Source: Turritopsis dohrnii (Eukaryota; Cnidaria; Hydrozoa; Anthoathecata; Oceaniidae). Taken from it: a stretch of 64,000 bases of DNA. The position numbers were made by a program, and so were the translations under genes. Below the pieces are notes generated by a model, which was given only the letters and a program-made list of their open reading frames with translations, had not been told where the DNA came from and did not search any database. Within the stretch, counting starts at the first letter, position 1. The number at the start of each line of letters is the position of its first letter. Shown piece after piece: positions 1 to 10,751 of this stretch. The stretch is taken from NCBI GenBank assembly GCA_027922465.2, contig BQMF02000261.1, forward strand, positions 62,001 through 126,000, in the 5' to 3' direction.

Positions 1-167
1 TGTGGCGTTTGTGAACTGTGTGAGATGAATAAGAAGGATAAATTTAAAAGTAAGCTCATCAGACATTATCAGACGGACAGATAAAAAAATCTCAGACATA
101 TTACTTAAATGAATAAATAGACATGTTACTTAATTTAACTGAGTAAAAGTGAAGAAATATATATTTA

Positions 168-600
168 CTAGCCGCCCAGGCGGCGTCGCTCGCCACCCAT
201 GTTCAGTATGCGTTGTGTCGCAGAATTTAAGTCTTGCAAAAGTTTCTTTTCAGGCATTAATTTTTAAATTCATTTCTTACATTCAGAAAATTTAAAACAG
301 AAACAAATAGCAATATGGGTCAGAATATATATTCATACGCAGAAGAGAAGTAACTTTAATGTAAAAAAATGCAATATATAACACAGAACCGTTTACCCAG
401 ACATACAAAACCAAACATTGAATAACATTACAATCTAGGATAGCCAAGGCGGCGTCACTCGCCACCCATGTTCAGTATGCGTTCTGTCGCAGAATTTCAC
501 TTGTGTAAAAGTTTTTTACAGGCATTAATTTGTTATTACATTCAGAAGATTAAAACACAGAACCGTTTACCCAGACATACAAAACCAAACATTGAATAAC
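168..600 (-). repeat. Two tandem Helitron-end-like repeat units
   Basis: Two head-to-tail units start near 168 and 436. Each opens with the complement of a GC-rich hairpin end (GCCGCC..GGCGGCTAG) followed by a shared block running to ..CATTGAATAACATTACA. The second unit lacks about 150 bp of the first. The same hairpin end occurs in the other orientation at 46360-46378, where a full Helitron-like element ends. I read these as end fragments of that family on the minus strand. No matching 5' end was found, and the second copy's CTAG has decayed. Confidence 0.5.
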
Positions 601-3382
601 ATTACAAAAATGATACCTTCCAACTTTTTCTTTTGTTCCAAAGTTACTACTGGACTGCAACCATTAATGAATTTTTGAAATGATATAGTTAGTTCTTCCC
701 AATAACCATCAACATCATGATTAAAACCATGAGTTTCATTTCTTTGTGCTTTTTTATTACTGCCTAAAAGAATAATATTTCAATTGTAATACCGAAAGAA
801 AAAAAAAAGAAACAAAAAAAAGGAAATTCAAGTACGCATTAATCCTAAAAACAATAACTAAGAACAAAAATTTACACGGAAGATAAAAAGTCACAAATAA
901 AATCATAAAGCCAAAGTTATATACCTAGGCATAGTACGTAAACGATTACCATAACACAAAATATGCATAAACGCGATAAAATATAAACTTAAGAAAAATA
1001 AAGCAATACAACACTTATTTTTTGTAGGATAGTTTCATTGCACAGTCATTTAAATTACATAATCCATTCTTCTCTTAAGTAACCCTCTCAACATTATAAC
1101 CCATCATGTGCTTCATTTCTATTTTAACAGATGAAAACATTCAAAAAACATATACAAAAAACCTAATCATGCTATGCCGAAATCTAAAGAAAAACAAAAC
1201 AAAGTAAAAGAAACTTTGAAAATATATTAACCTTAAAAATAATAATTAAAAACACAAACGTAATGACAGAATTAGTATAGCTGAAAAATTTTTAACATGT
1301 GAAAACATTTGTGGAGCCATTTTTTATTTCCAGTTCAAAGCTCCTCTCTGCTGGAAAATTAAAAAAACAACAGTAAACATCCCTCTTATCCTTTATTTAT
1401 CCACTAATACTAACTGTGTTTTAACTAAATAGATACTATTTTAACTTTACCTTTCAATACCAATTCACATCATCATGATGATTAGTAAAAAATATTGATC
1501 ATGTTCTGTAGCCATTATCAAACACTTCTAAACTCTTTTACTTTCTAATTTCATACCTGTAAACAAATTAATAACACTCGATTAACTTTCCAGCATACTT
1601 TCCTATTGTAAACATACACTTTCTATTTGTTTTCTACTGCAATTTCACTACCATTTTTATACAGTGAAAGCTTTCTTCGTAACTTCATAACTGTGGAGCC
1701 ATTTTGAAATAAATAAAATAAGGAACAGTTCGTTACCAAAACAAATCAGTAAACTAAACGAAAGAACTGATATAATAAGATATCTATTCAAAGCTATAGT
1801 ATTTAATCTTTTAAAACTAAATTAGAACCATTCCTTACTGTGTATAAATAAACATCATTTTGTTCTGCATTTCTTCACTACACTTTCTTCTGTATAGCGA
1901 TATTTGATAACTAAAACGTAAACAAACATTTAAATGCATTTAAATACAAATACATATACCTAACTTGTTCTTTTATTAATCAAAAATAAAAGTTTATTAA
2001 TAATACCTTTTGTTCGTTCGATCTTTCTGCAGCTAATTTTTAAAAACTTCACTGCACTTCTTCTGTATATCTAAAAATATAAACAAACAACTAACTCACT
2101 TACACGTGCTACCCGTGTTCTTTTATTAAAAGTTTAGCAATAAACACGATAATAAAACGTTCTATAATAATAACAATACCTTCGTGCATACAAACCTGTG
2201 TTTCTTCGTCAGTTCTTTCGTCGATTTGCTGCCTAAAACAATCAAATTTAAATAAAAATACAAAAAGAAACACGTCTTCTTCGCGAAGTTTCTTCCTGTC
2301 ACGAAATGATCGTTGACAAATTTCGAACGAAGAAGATTTGCATTGCTCGCACTCCTCCAAAGACGATTTTCGGCTGATTTCCACTGCGCAAACCAAAAAT
2401 AACAAAACGGAGGAGCATATACTAATCGCGGAAAATCAAAAAAAGTGTTCTCGGCTTGACGTGGTTTTACGACGAAAAGGGAAAAAATAAGAAGGATTTG
2501 ACCGTGAGAAAAAAACCAAATATGTCACTCTCTAAAATAAAAGTGGTATGCACAATCGCGGATTATTATAATAAGATACTGACTCTACCGAATGGTATCA
2601 AGTTCTCTGCCAATTAACATTCACTCAAGTCATAAATTATATCAATGAAACCCTTATCTTTTTGTCTTTCTCATGATGTATTTTTAGAGGAAATGGTAAA
2701 GAAAAAGAAGAGAAAATCGAAAAAATAAGTTTTAAAAAACTCATTAATTTCTTAACGATCAATGAAGATGTTCAACAATAAGATTAATTTGAAAAAACTA
2801 AGACAGTTGCATAACAATTTTTTTATCGCTTTCACTTTAACAAAACCTCAGCTTTGCACGTTTGAATAAATTTTATGTAAGCCAGCCATTGCTTTAGGTG
2901 AGAGTCTCAGATGTCACATAATGGTGTAAAAGATTTTGCACCTTGAAACAATAAAAATACGGCTGTTAACTTTTGTCTTAATTGACGGTAATATTTTAAA
3001 GAAGAAGGTTTTGATGTGCAAAATTAGATCAAATTGATTGATTTCTATTATAGTAAATCAGCCAAAAATCAATTTAAATAAATTTAAAAACACAGATATA
3101 TTTCATAAAATCTAGCACGAAGCTTTTCGTAACTGAGTTACATTGTCAAGTGAATGATTGATTTCTGTTCGAAATTTTTGAAGGTCATCCTTCTCGATTC
3201 CCGGTTTAAAAAAGCTAGCCTATCAAAACATGTTGTGCATTATACAAGTCAATGCTTTGTAACAATTTCAAAACATCCACCAAGAAATTAAAATAAAATA
3301 AGCACAATTTGTGTGAAATAGCATTATTTAACATTATTTAAAATATTTAACCTGTCTTCGCATCACCACACGCTACCATTAC
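601..3382. other. AT-rich stretch with no supported gene
   Basis: Only short open frames occur, without recognisable domains. Positions about 2810-2985 resemble 63616-63780 (TTTTTTATCGCTTTCACTTT.., then GAGTCTCAGAT, then AACAATAAA), a dispersed repeat of unknown class. A short phrase GTGGAGCCATTTT recurs near 1312 and 1693. Confidence 0.5.
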
Positions 3383-4135
3383 CTATTTTCTCAAAATAAT
3401 GCGAAAGTAGTTGGTTTGATATTTCACACTTCCATCAGGATACTTGTCGAAGGATACTTCATTTTTTTCATAAATATCAAGCAAATTTAATTTACCATTC
3501 ATGCCAGTAGCATCTAGGTGCTGCACGAGCTTCATATCATCATCGAAGGACATGTCATAATCAACATTTTCAAATTCCTCAATCTTAAAACCAACTTTAT
3601 GGAAGGTGTCTCTGTAAAAATCAAATGTTCCCAAATGTGAATTAGATAGCAATTTATGTTTAGCATCCTCCGGAAAAAAATGGACCAGTTTCAGCAGATT
3701 TATTGGTAAATTTCTGATGATTGTTGCTGCAAAAACTCCGCCTTCTTTCATGGATTCGTAGACTCGACGAAATGTTACGAGTTTCTCTTCTGTGGGTATC
3801 CAATGTATAACTGCGTTACTCAATACAACATCATAGCCACCATCTACATATGGAAATCCAACACTTTTTTCACACATAAATCTTATGTTTTTATGTTTCC
3901 CATATATTTCTATTGCTTTATTTAATCTGGTTGTGTCAGGATCAATTGCAATGACTTGTCCAAACTCTCCTACAGTAGCTGAGAGATCAGCAGCTGCATT
4001 TCCTGTACCACAACCAATGTCTAAGCACTCAAAAGCTGGTTGGATGTTAATACGAGACACAATATCTTTGAAATACGTCTTCTGGCCCTGCTTGTTTGAA
4101 TTAAAATATACTTTTGCCGCTGATTGCTCGTCCAT
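3383..4135 (-). CDS. Class I SAM-dependent methyltransferase, copy A (intact)
   Basis: A 250-aa protein with a Rossmann-type SAM-binding motif I (CLDIGCGTGNAAADL, about residues 38-52), an acidic residue after strand 2 (AIDPD, about 64-68) and a motif around DVVLSNAVIHWIP (about 103-115). The layout and N terminus resemble the juvenile-hormone-acid methyltransferase-like / Methyltransf_11-25 group of small cytosolic enzymes. The methyl acceptor cannot be read from sequence. The start is the ATG at 4135, matching MDEQSA in two paralogues (19847 and 44009). One base upstream sits a strong splice acceptor (..TTTCTTTCTTAG at 4137), so translation begins in the second exon. This is the only uninterrupted copy of three in the window. 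It lies about 300 bp from the end of a 9.8 kb hAT-like insertion, which may have displaced its promoter. Confidence 0.85.
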   Translation of the reverse strand: MDEQSAAKVYFNSNKQGQKTYFKDIVSRINIQPAFECLDIGCGTGNAAADLSATVGEFGQVIAIDPDTTRLNKAIEIYGKHKNIRFMCEKSVGFPYVDGGYDVVLSNAVIHWIPTEEKLVTFRRVYESMKEGGVFAATIIRNLPINLLKLVHFFPEDAKHKLLSNSHLGTFDFYRDTFHKVGFKIEEFENVDYDMSFDDDMKLVQHLDATGMNGKLNLLDIYEKNEVSFDKYPDGSVKYQTNYFRIILRK

Positions 4136-4136
4136 G

Positions 4137-4237
4137 CTAAGAAAGAAAAATCAAATGACACAAATAGAAACTAAATTTTTAAGCAAGTAAACGCAATATA
4201 TTTATTTTCGACCTTCCGTACAACACAAATCTCTTAC
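4137..4237 (-). other. 5'-UTR intron of methyltransferase copy A
   Basis: On the minus strand a donor GTAAGAG follows a short exon ending at 4238, and the acceptor TTCTTTCTTAG ends one base before the ATG. The acceptor position is conserved in copy B (GATACGCAG|T-ATG, 19845) and copy C (GATACTTAG|T-ATG, 44007). This supports a shared ancestral intron directly before the start codon. The 5' exon appears non-coding here. Confidence 0.6.
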
Positions 4238-4439
4238 TTGTGTCTTAAACAGGTTTCTTTCTAACTCCTCAACATAAACGAAACGCGAAAGTTTGACAGC
4301 ACTTATTCAAAAAACAGCTGGTTACAACGTTTTCTGATTTCGGACGCTGATAAATTTGTAATTAACATTGATTAAAAATTTGAAATTTGTAATGTTGAAC
4401 AAGTTAAGCAAATTTTTCACGAATAAAGGCCAGGGGCGG

Positions 4440-6072
4440 ACGCAGGCCTACGGCTCATACGGCTCAAACCGTAGTAAAATTTAGTCAAGAGAATGATTAA
4501 TAAATGATCTACTGCCGAGCTACTTAGTTCCGTCGTCTGTCCTTTACTTCGTCATAATCACACGCGATACCGTCGAAAGACGCTACTTGAAAATCTGTCA
4601 ATATGTTTTTTATGCATTAGCGCATTATTTGTTGGCGCCTCATTTGACTCGCAAATTTTAGGTAAGCTATAACTGCAAACCCCACTGCTGTATTGTTCTT
4701 CTTTACGGCTCAAAAATCGGCTCCTTTTGATCAATGATGATACGAGTTATAACTAACAGTTTTGAGTCGTATTGCAGCTCTTCGATACGGCTCAAAGTTA
4801 CTGTTCAAGTCCTGATTCTACGGTAGCTGGACACCCATGGCTCTAATCCAAGCTTCATAGTATTTCTTTCGTTTTTCCGTTTGTTTTGAAAGTACGGCTG
4901 TCGTGCCAAAAGTACACAAGACGATAATAAGTTTCATAACAAATCCTTAGCCTTTAAATTTTTCGGTTGTCGGTAGAGTAAGCAAATACGCCTTAAAACT
5001 CACACACGTGTATCATCGCTCTCAATTTGCTTGAATCGGACATGATGCATAGAGAAAGAGTTTTTAAAGCGCTTAATCTCAACGATAATATGGCAATAGA
5101 TTCTTTAAATTTACTCATTACTGAAGAAATTGTTCTCCAAAAGGTTTTTGTGTTTCAACGAGCGCATGAATCTGATAGGTAAAGCCTTGAAAAAAAGGAC
5201 TTTACAGCTGAGAAATACAGAGTAAGTGTGGTAGAAGACATCATGTTGGATGCACAGTCATTGCTTTAAAGTAAGTTTATGTTTTTCTGTATATTTTACT
5301 TCGTAAACGTAAGTGTTACTTTGTTTTTTAATTATTAGTCAGCGGCTTTAGCCAGATGACTATTGGAATAGGGTTTCGTCATCGTCGTCGTCTATGATTT
5401 TTTTATTAGAAATATCTATGAAGGAGTGTCGTCTAATGGATTTTAATACTGAACACGTTTCATTTTAAGCTTGATCTCCGGCAAAACTTTCTATTATGTC
5501 ATGGTGTTATGTTTTGATACTCTAGGGAATGTAAATGAATAAAATTATTTTTAAAAAAGCTTGCAAGAAATTGATGTTCTTTATAATAATATGGTTGTTA
5601 AATTTGTTGAACACATGTGAGCTCTAGAAAAATAATTCTGGATCAGAAAATGTCATTCTGTTATTGTTTGAAAGCCTTACAGTCATTCGCAGGGAATACT
5701 TGTGCCTGTTAGGGCATCTTGTTGTTCTTTCTCTGGTCAGTACTGTTCAAGTAAATGATGAAAAAATTTTGCAAGATTAACAAAAACGCCGCTGACTTGC
5801 TGCCGTAATCGGCTGCATTTTTATATATTAATTCAAATTCATTTAATTTAATGACAGGGGAAATAACAAAATAAAGCTGCTGAGTATATGTGAATGCGGA
5901 TTCAATCTTTGCTTTTTACTCAGCCGATCTCAAGATCAAGATGAGTATTGGAATCGGCGTCTTTCATTATTCTTCATTATTCTTCATTATTCTTCATTAA
6001 ATTTTGCCGTTTTCGGAAAGTCCGTTCGGATTTCGGATTGTTTGTTTATTCAGAATAGTTAATGACAGACCC

Positions 6073-6079
<7 letters not shown>
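4440..6079. other. Left arm of the hAT-like insertion, no gene seen
   Basis: The left part repeats the word TACGGCTC several times (about 4448-4880). Positions 5967-6000 hold three copies of ATTCTTCATT. No open frame of useful length and no domain is visible. Confidence 0.4.

Positions 6080-6108
<29 letters not shown>
6080..6108 (+). repeat. 29-base A tract before the retrotransposon ORF1
   Basis: An uninterrupted run of 29 A residues ends nine bases before the ORF1 start codon. It may be the tail of an older retro-insertion that the LINE landed beside, or part of the LINE 5' UTR. Confidence 0.8.
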
Positions 6109-6110
<2 letters not shown>

Positions 6111-6117
6111 GCGGAAC

Positions 6118-7605
6118 ATGGCGGCACGTACAGACGCGATATTAGATACGGACGTTGTCAAAAACAAAATCATCCGATGTATAAGAAAGATAAGAGTTAT
6201 TCAGAAAAAAAAGGTAACAAAACAACGGATTTTTGTGGAACTAAACAAGAGTCCAATGAAAATTGACAGTTCACAACTGCGAACTATGTTAAATGATATG
6301 GAGAAGGACGGTACTATATACAGGAAAGGATCTGGAAGAGAAAGTTCATATTTCATTACGTGTGCACACAATGAACTGTCAAACACATCAGGTACAGTGA
6401 CTGCGGTTGAGAAGAATAGTATAGTAAACTATGAAGAAAGTGATAAATGGATAAGGGGGACAGTTACTGAAAGCATTGAAAGTATAGAAAAGTTTTTGGA
6501 TGAAGCGTTTGAGAAGTCAGTAAACGACGAAAATGACGTGTGCTTCCAACCTCAAAATTACATCAAAACAAATGAACAATTTTTGTTGGAAGAAATTGAA
6601 TTTTACAAGAATGAACTGGAACGAAAGCAAGAAATTATCAAAAACTTATTCTTGTTGCTAAATAAACACGATGAAATCATAAACCGTGACGAGCACAATT
6701 TCTCTTCACAGAATCAAAAATTAACAGTTAAAAACAACATAGCAACACAAACGTTAGAAGTAATTAACAACACAATAAGTCCATCGTCGAACGCCATAAA
6801 AACTATTAATACGTCAATAGAAACATCAATCGATGAAGAAACTGTTGTGAAGGATCAGTTATCGGTGGTAAGAGAAATTCACAAACAAAAGTATTTATTG
6901 GCAAAGTCTAAAGAGAGAGCGACGTTAAAGAAACGATTAGAAAACCTTGCAAATTATAACATCGATGAGGAACAAGGCTTTGGCTATGATGTTCATACTG
7001 ATATAAATTTCGTTTCCGATTCCGTTGTTGAATCATTGGTTGAATCCAATGTGAAATCCGATGCGGACCCAGAAAATGATAGAGATGAAACCATTCAACA
7101 CCAAACTCCTCGTGTTACTTTTATCCTCGGTGATAGCATGATAAAGGATGTAAAAGGTATGAACATAATGGATAAGTTGACAAATAGCCATCGAATCACG
7201 ATACGATCTTTTTCCGGCGCGAAAACAAAATGTATGAACGAATACATTAAACCTACATTGAAACAAAACCCAGATGTTGTCATCATTCACAACGGCACAA
7301 ATGACTTAAACTCTGACAAAAGCCCAGATGATATAGCAGACTCTATTGTACAGTTGGCGATTAACTCGAGCAGTGAAAAGACATCTGTTATTGTTTCGGG
7401 ACTGGTTTTCAGAGATGACAGTTTTTGCAATAAAGCAAAATCTGTCAATAAATTGCTTGCGAAAAAATGTGCTGTGAGGAATATCTGCTTCATTTCGCAT
7501 GAAAATATCAATAAGTCTCATCTAAACCGGAGTAAATTACATCTTAATAAAAATGGATCAAAGTTAATGACAAAGAATTTTGCAAATTATATGAACAAGT
7601 TTTGA
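6118..7605 (+). CDS. LINE ORF1 with C-terminal SGNH/GDSL-type hydrolase domain
   Basis: 495 aa. Residues about 10-85 are basic with helix-turn-helix character (RIFVELNKSPMKIDSSQL.. and a wing-like RKGSGRESSYFI), suggesting a winged-helix nucleic-acid-binding module. Residues about 155-190 and 235-275 are charged and helical, likely coiled coil. From about residue 334 there is an SGNH hydrolase-like domain: block I ILGDSMIKD (about 337), block III HNGTND (about 391), and the catalytic-His region SKLHLNKNG (about 470). Esterase-type ORF1 proteins are known in CR1-group LINEs and are thought to package the RNA. The frame is intact. ORF2 starts 3 nt after its stop, implying termination-reinitiation. 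Confidence 0.85.
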   Translation: MAARTDAILDTDVVKNKIIRCIRKIRVIQKKKVTKQRIFVELNKSPMKIDSSQLRTMLNDMEKDGTIYRKGSGRESSYFITCAHNELSNTSGTVTAVEKNSIVNYEESDKWIRGTVTESIESIEKFLDEAFEKSVNDENDVCFQPQNYIKTNEQFLLEEIEFYKNELERKQEIIKNLFLLLNKHDEIINRDEHNFSSQNQKLTVKNNIATQTLEVINNTISPSSNAIKTINTSIETSIDEETVVKDQLSVVREIHKQKYLLAKSKERATLKKRLENLANYNIDEEQGFGYDVHTDINFVSDSVVESLVESNVKSDADPENDRDETIQHQTPRVTFILGDSMIKDVKGMNIMDKLTNSHRITIRSFSGAKTKCMNEYIKPTLKQNPDVVIIHNGTNDLNSDKSPDDIADSIVQLAINSSSEKTSVIVSGLVFRDDSFCNKAKSVNKLLAKKCAVRNICFISHENINKSHLNRSKLHLNKNGSKLMTKNFANYMNKF

Positions 7606-7608
7606 AAG

Positions 7609-10575
7609 ATGAAACGGCCAACTCATAGGATAGCTATTGATGCAGATTACACAGTTGAGAAGTCTCCAAGTATTGTCAAAGAACACCAACACCTGACGTC
7701 GATTAGGCAGAAAAATCCAAAAAATGTTATGATTGGCTATATTAACATAAATTCTATTAGAAATAAATTTGAAAATCTGAAGTGTCTACTGAATGATTCG
7801 GTCGATGTCCTTACTATCGCCGAAACAAAACTTGATGCTTCATTTCCTTCGGGTTTGTTTATGATGGAAGGTTTTTCAAAACCATATCGGTTAGATGTGT
7901 CAGAGTATAGTGGTGGTCTTCTCACTTTTGTTCGAAATGAATTGCCCTCTCGTCGTCTAGATAGGTTCTGCTTTCACCCTGATGTACAAGTGATATTAGT
8001 GGATCTAAATTTACGCAAGCAAAAGTGGCTTTTATGTAATGTTTATAGACCACCTAAACAGAATATCCAGTTTTTTCTAGGGCAGCTTTCTGATGCACTT
8101 GATTTTTATGCTGAATATGACAATATTATAATAGATGGTGATTTTAACCTAGATCCGACAAACCCTGATTTGGGTGAATTTCTTCTGAATCACTCTCTTC
8201 ACAATCATATGAGAGAAAAAACCTGTTGGAAAGCTTCATCTGGATCTTGCATCGACTTGATTCTTTCCAACAAAAAACACTCTCTCATGAATACAGGAAC
8301 TATCGAAACTGGGTTAAGTGACCATCATTCTCTGATCTACACTATGCTGAAAACCACATTTGAAAAAGGTTCTGCTAAAAAGGTATTCTATCGTAAATAC
8401 AAAGACTTTGATAGGGATGTTTTTTTAGCAGAACTAGGAAGCTGCATGAATGCTGGATATTCTGGATACTCTGATGATATAGTAAATTATGAAGTTTTTC
8501 AACAAAAGTTTATTACTGTACTAGACAAGCACGCTCCAATGAAAACCAAGTTTGTCCGGGCCAATAACCAGCCCCATGTCTCTAAGGCTCTCAGGAAAGC
8601 CATTATGAGACGCTCACGTCTTAAGAAAGTTGCAAACAGTTCTAGTAATCCTGATGATTTAAAAGCTTATAAGAGACAGAGAAACTTGGTTGTCAACATA
8701 AACAGGCGAGATAAAAAAGCTTTCTTTACCAACTTCAGCAAAAGAACATTGAAGAAAGATTTCTGGAAAACCGTGAAACCGTTTTTCAGTGAAAAAGCTG
8801 TGGTCGGAAAAGAAAGCATTGTTTTGGTTGACGAAGGCAAAATGTTCAAAAGCGAATTGGAAGTTGCAAGTGTATTTAATCAACACTTCAACAAAATCAC
8901 TGCTAACCTAGATATACTTCCTATACCGTGTGGTTCCCCAATTCATCACCAGGACCCGGTACTCTCATCCAATGAGTAATATGCGTCTCATCCAAGTATT
9001 GTATCTATTCGATCTAGATTTAAATCGCATATTTCTTTTGATTTGGCTGAAGTTTCTCAGGAAGATATGCTAAAGGAAATTCTAGCTTTGGATGAAAGTA
9101 AGAAGGTTAGCGGTCAAATTCCTACGAACATTTTGAAACTTGCTGCTCAGGAATGCGCACCAGTGCTCACGAAGTGCTTTAATAGCTCTATCGTTGGTTC
9201 TTCTGTGTTTCCTGACCAGTTATCTCTCGCCGATGTCATTCCACAACACAAGAAGGGAAATACTCTTGATAAGGGAAATTATCACCCTATTAGTTTGCTA
9301 CCTGTTGTATCTAAGATTTTTGAAAGGTTGATGGCCAAGCAAATGCAGCCTTTTTTGAACTCTATTTTGTCAAAATACCTTTGTGGATTTCGTCGGGGAT
9401 ATAGCTGTCAGTATGCATTGTTAAATATGCTTATACAGTGGCAAAAGTCTCTTTCAAACTCCGACAAAGTGGGTGCAATTTTGATGGATCTGTCCAAAGC
9501 CTTTGATTGTCTACGTCATGATCTATTGATAGCCAAGTTGGCAGCATATGGTGTTGGATATGATACATTAAAATTGCTGTACAGTTACTTGTCTGATAGG
9601 AAGCAGCGTGTTCGTATAGGGTCATTTTTCAGCGAATGGCTGGACATTCTTTTGGGTGTTCCTCAGGGATCGGTTCTAGGGCCAATTTTATTCAATGTTT
9701 TTATTAATGATTTGCTGTTTTCGGTACTGGAGTGTGACATCTGCAACTTTGCCGACGACAATACTCTTGTCAGTTGTAAAGCCACTTTAGATGAAGTGTT
9801 GGAAAGCTTGCATTCTGACATGACATCTGCTTTAAACTGGTTTAACAACAATGGTCTTGTCGCAAATCCGGAAAAGTTTCAGATGCTATTCCTAGGTGTT
9901 GATAGTAAAGACATTGTTTTCAAAATTGGTACTACAACCATTAACCCTTCAAAGGAAGTTAAACTCCTTGGTATAACACTAAATGATAAGCTTTCCTTTT
10001 ATTCCCATATTAAGGGAATGTGTCATCAGGCTTCCTTGAAGACAAAAGCTCTGTTACGAATACGGCCTTTTGTAAGCCAGGATATTGTAGATACGTTATT
10101 TAATACTTTCGTCATTCCATGTTTCAACTATTGCCCATTAGTATGGATGTTTTGTAGCAAGCAAGCACACAACCTGATCGGCATCACTCATAGAAGAGCA
10201 TTATGTGCAAAAAGTGGCTTGTTCCGACACAGCTATACTGATATTCTCACTAAAACAGGGCAAAAGTCGATTCATGCTAGAAACCTTGAACTTCTAGTGA
10301 TTGAAGTATTTAAATCCTTGCATAAAATTAATCCTCAATTTATGTGGGATACTTACTGCCGAAAAGCAACAATGTTTAATCTGCGCTCTGGTAGTGTATT
10401 AGAAATTCCCTCTTCTAAAGGAATTGCTGGTGTAAATTCGTTTCTTTTCCGAGCCACATTAGCCTGGAACCATTTGTCGGCTGAAACGAAAAAGGCAACA
10501 GGCTTGAATGAATTCAAGACTGAGGTCCGCCGTGCACCAATTTATTGCCAGTGCAAACTTTGCAAAGTCTTCTGA
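7609..10575 (+). pseudogene. LINE ORF2: APE endonuclease + reverse transcriptase, one nonsense codon
   Basis: The frame is open from ATG 7609 to TGA 10575 except for TAA at 8977-8979. Sequence on both sides of this stop lies in the same frame and continues the expected linker (YASHPSI..), so it is a single point lesion in an otherwise ~988-aa protein. The endonuclease spans about residues 40-245: GYININS, AETKLD, YRPP, GDFN, SCIDLILSN and GLSDHH, the usual metal/catalytic blocks. The reverse transcriptase includes DLSKAFD (about 627), GVPQGSVLGP (about 683) and the FADD catalytic box (about 713). The nonsense codon lies between the two enzymatic domains, so each half alone could fold. Used for target-primed reverse transcription. 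Confidence 0.88.
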
Positions 10576-10751
10576 GATGGTCGTTTCTTTTATTTATTTC
10601 TCTTAATTATTTTTTATCTCTGTGTATTTCACATTTTATAGTTTTATGATTTTATGATTTTTATGATTTTATGTTGGTTTGTATTAGTACATTATGTAAC
10701 TACTGTCTTTTTACCAACTTTAAATAAAGAAATAAATAAAATAAATAAATA

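Larger units (their letters stand above)
6118..10751 (+). mobile_element. Non-LTR retrotransposon (CR1/jockey-like), nearly intact
   Basis: Two ORFs are separated by 3 bp. ORF1 has an SGNH-hydrolase domain, as in CR1-type elements of animals. ORF2 has an APE-type endonuclease and a reverse transcriptase. The 3' UTR ends in a short (AAATA/AAAT)n run at about 10722-10751, typical of LINE tails. The only coding lesion seen is one in-frame TAA in ORF2, so this is a young insertion. No target duplication was identified. It is nested within the hAT-like insertion. Confidence 0.85.

Noticed and set aside
2109..2405. 98-aa minus-strand frame
   Set aside because: Low-complexity basic sequence with no domain, paralogue or splice support.
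5967..6000. Short ATTCTTCATT repeats as a regulatory site
   Set aside because: Three copies of a simple word, better explained as slippage.
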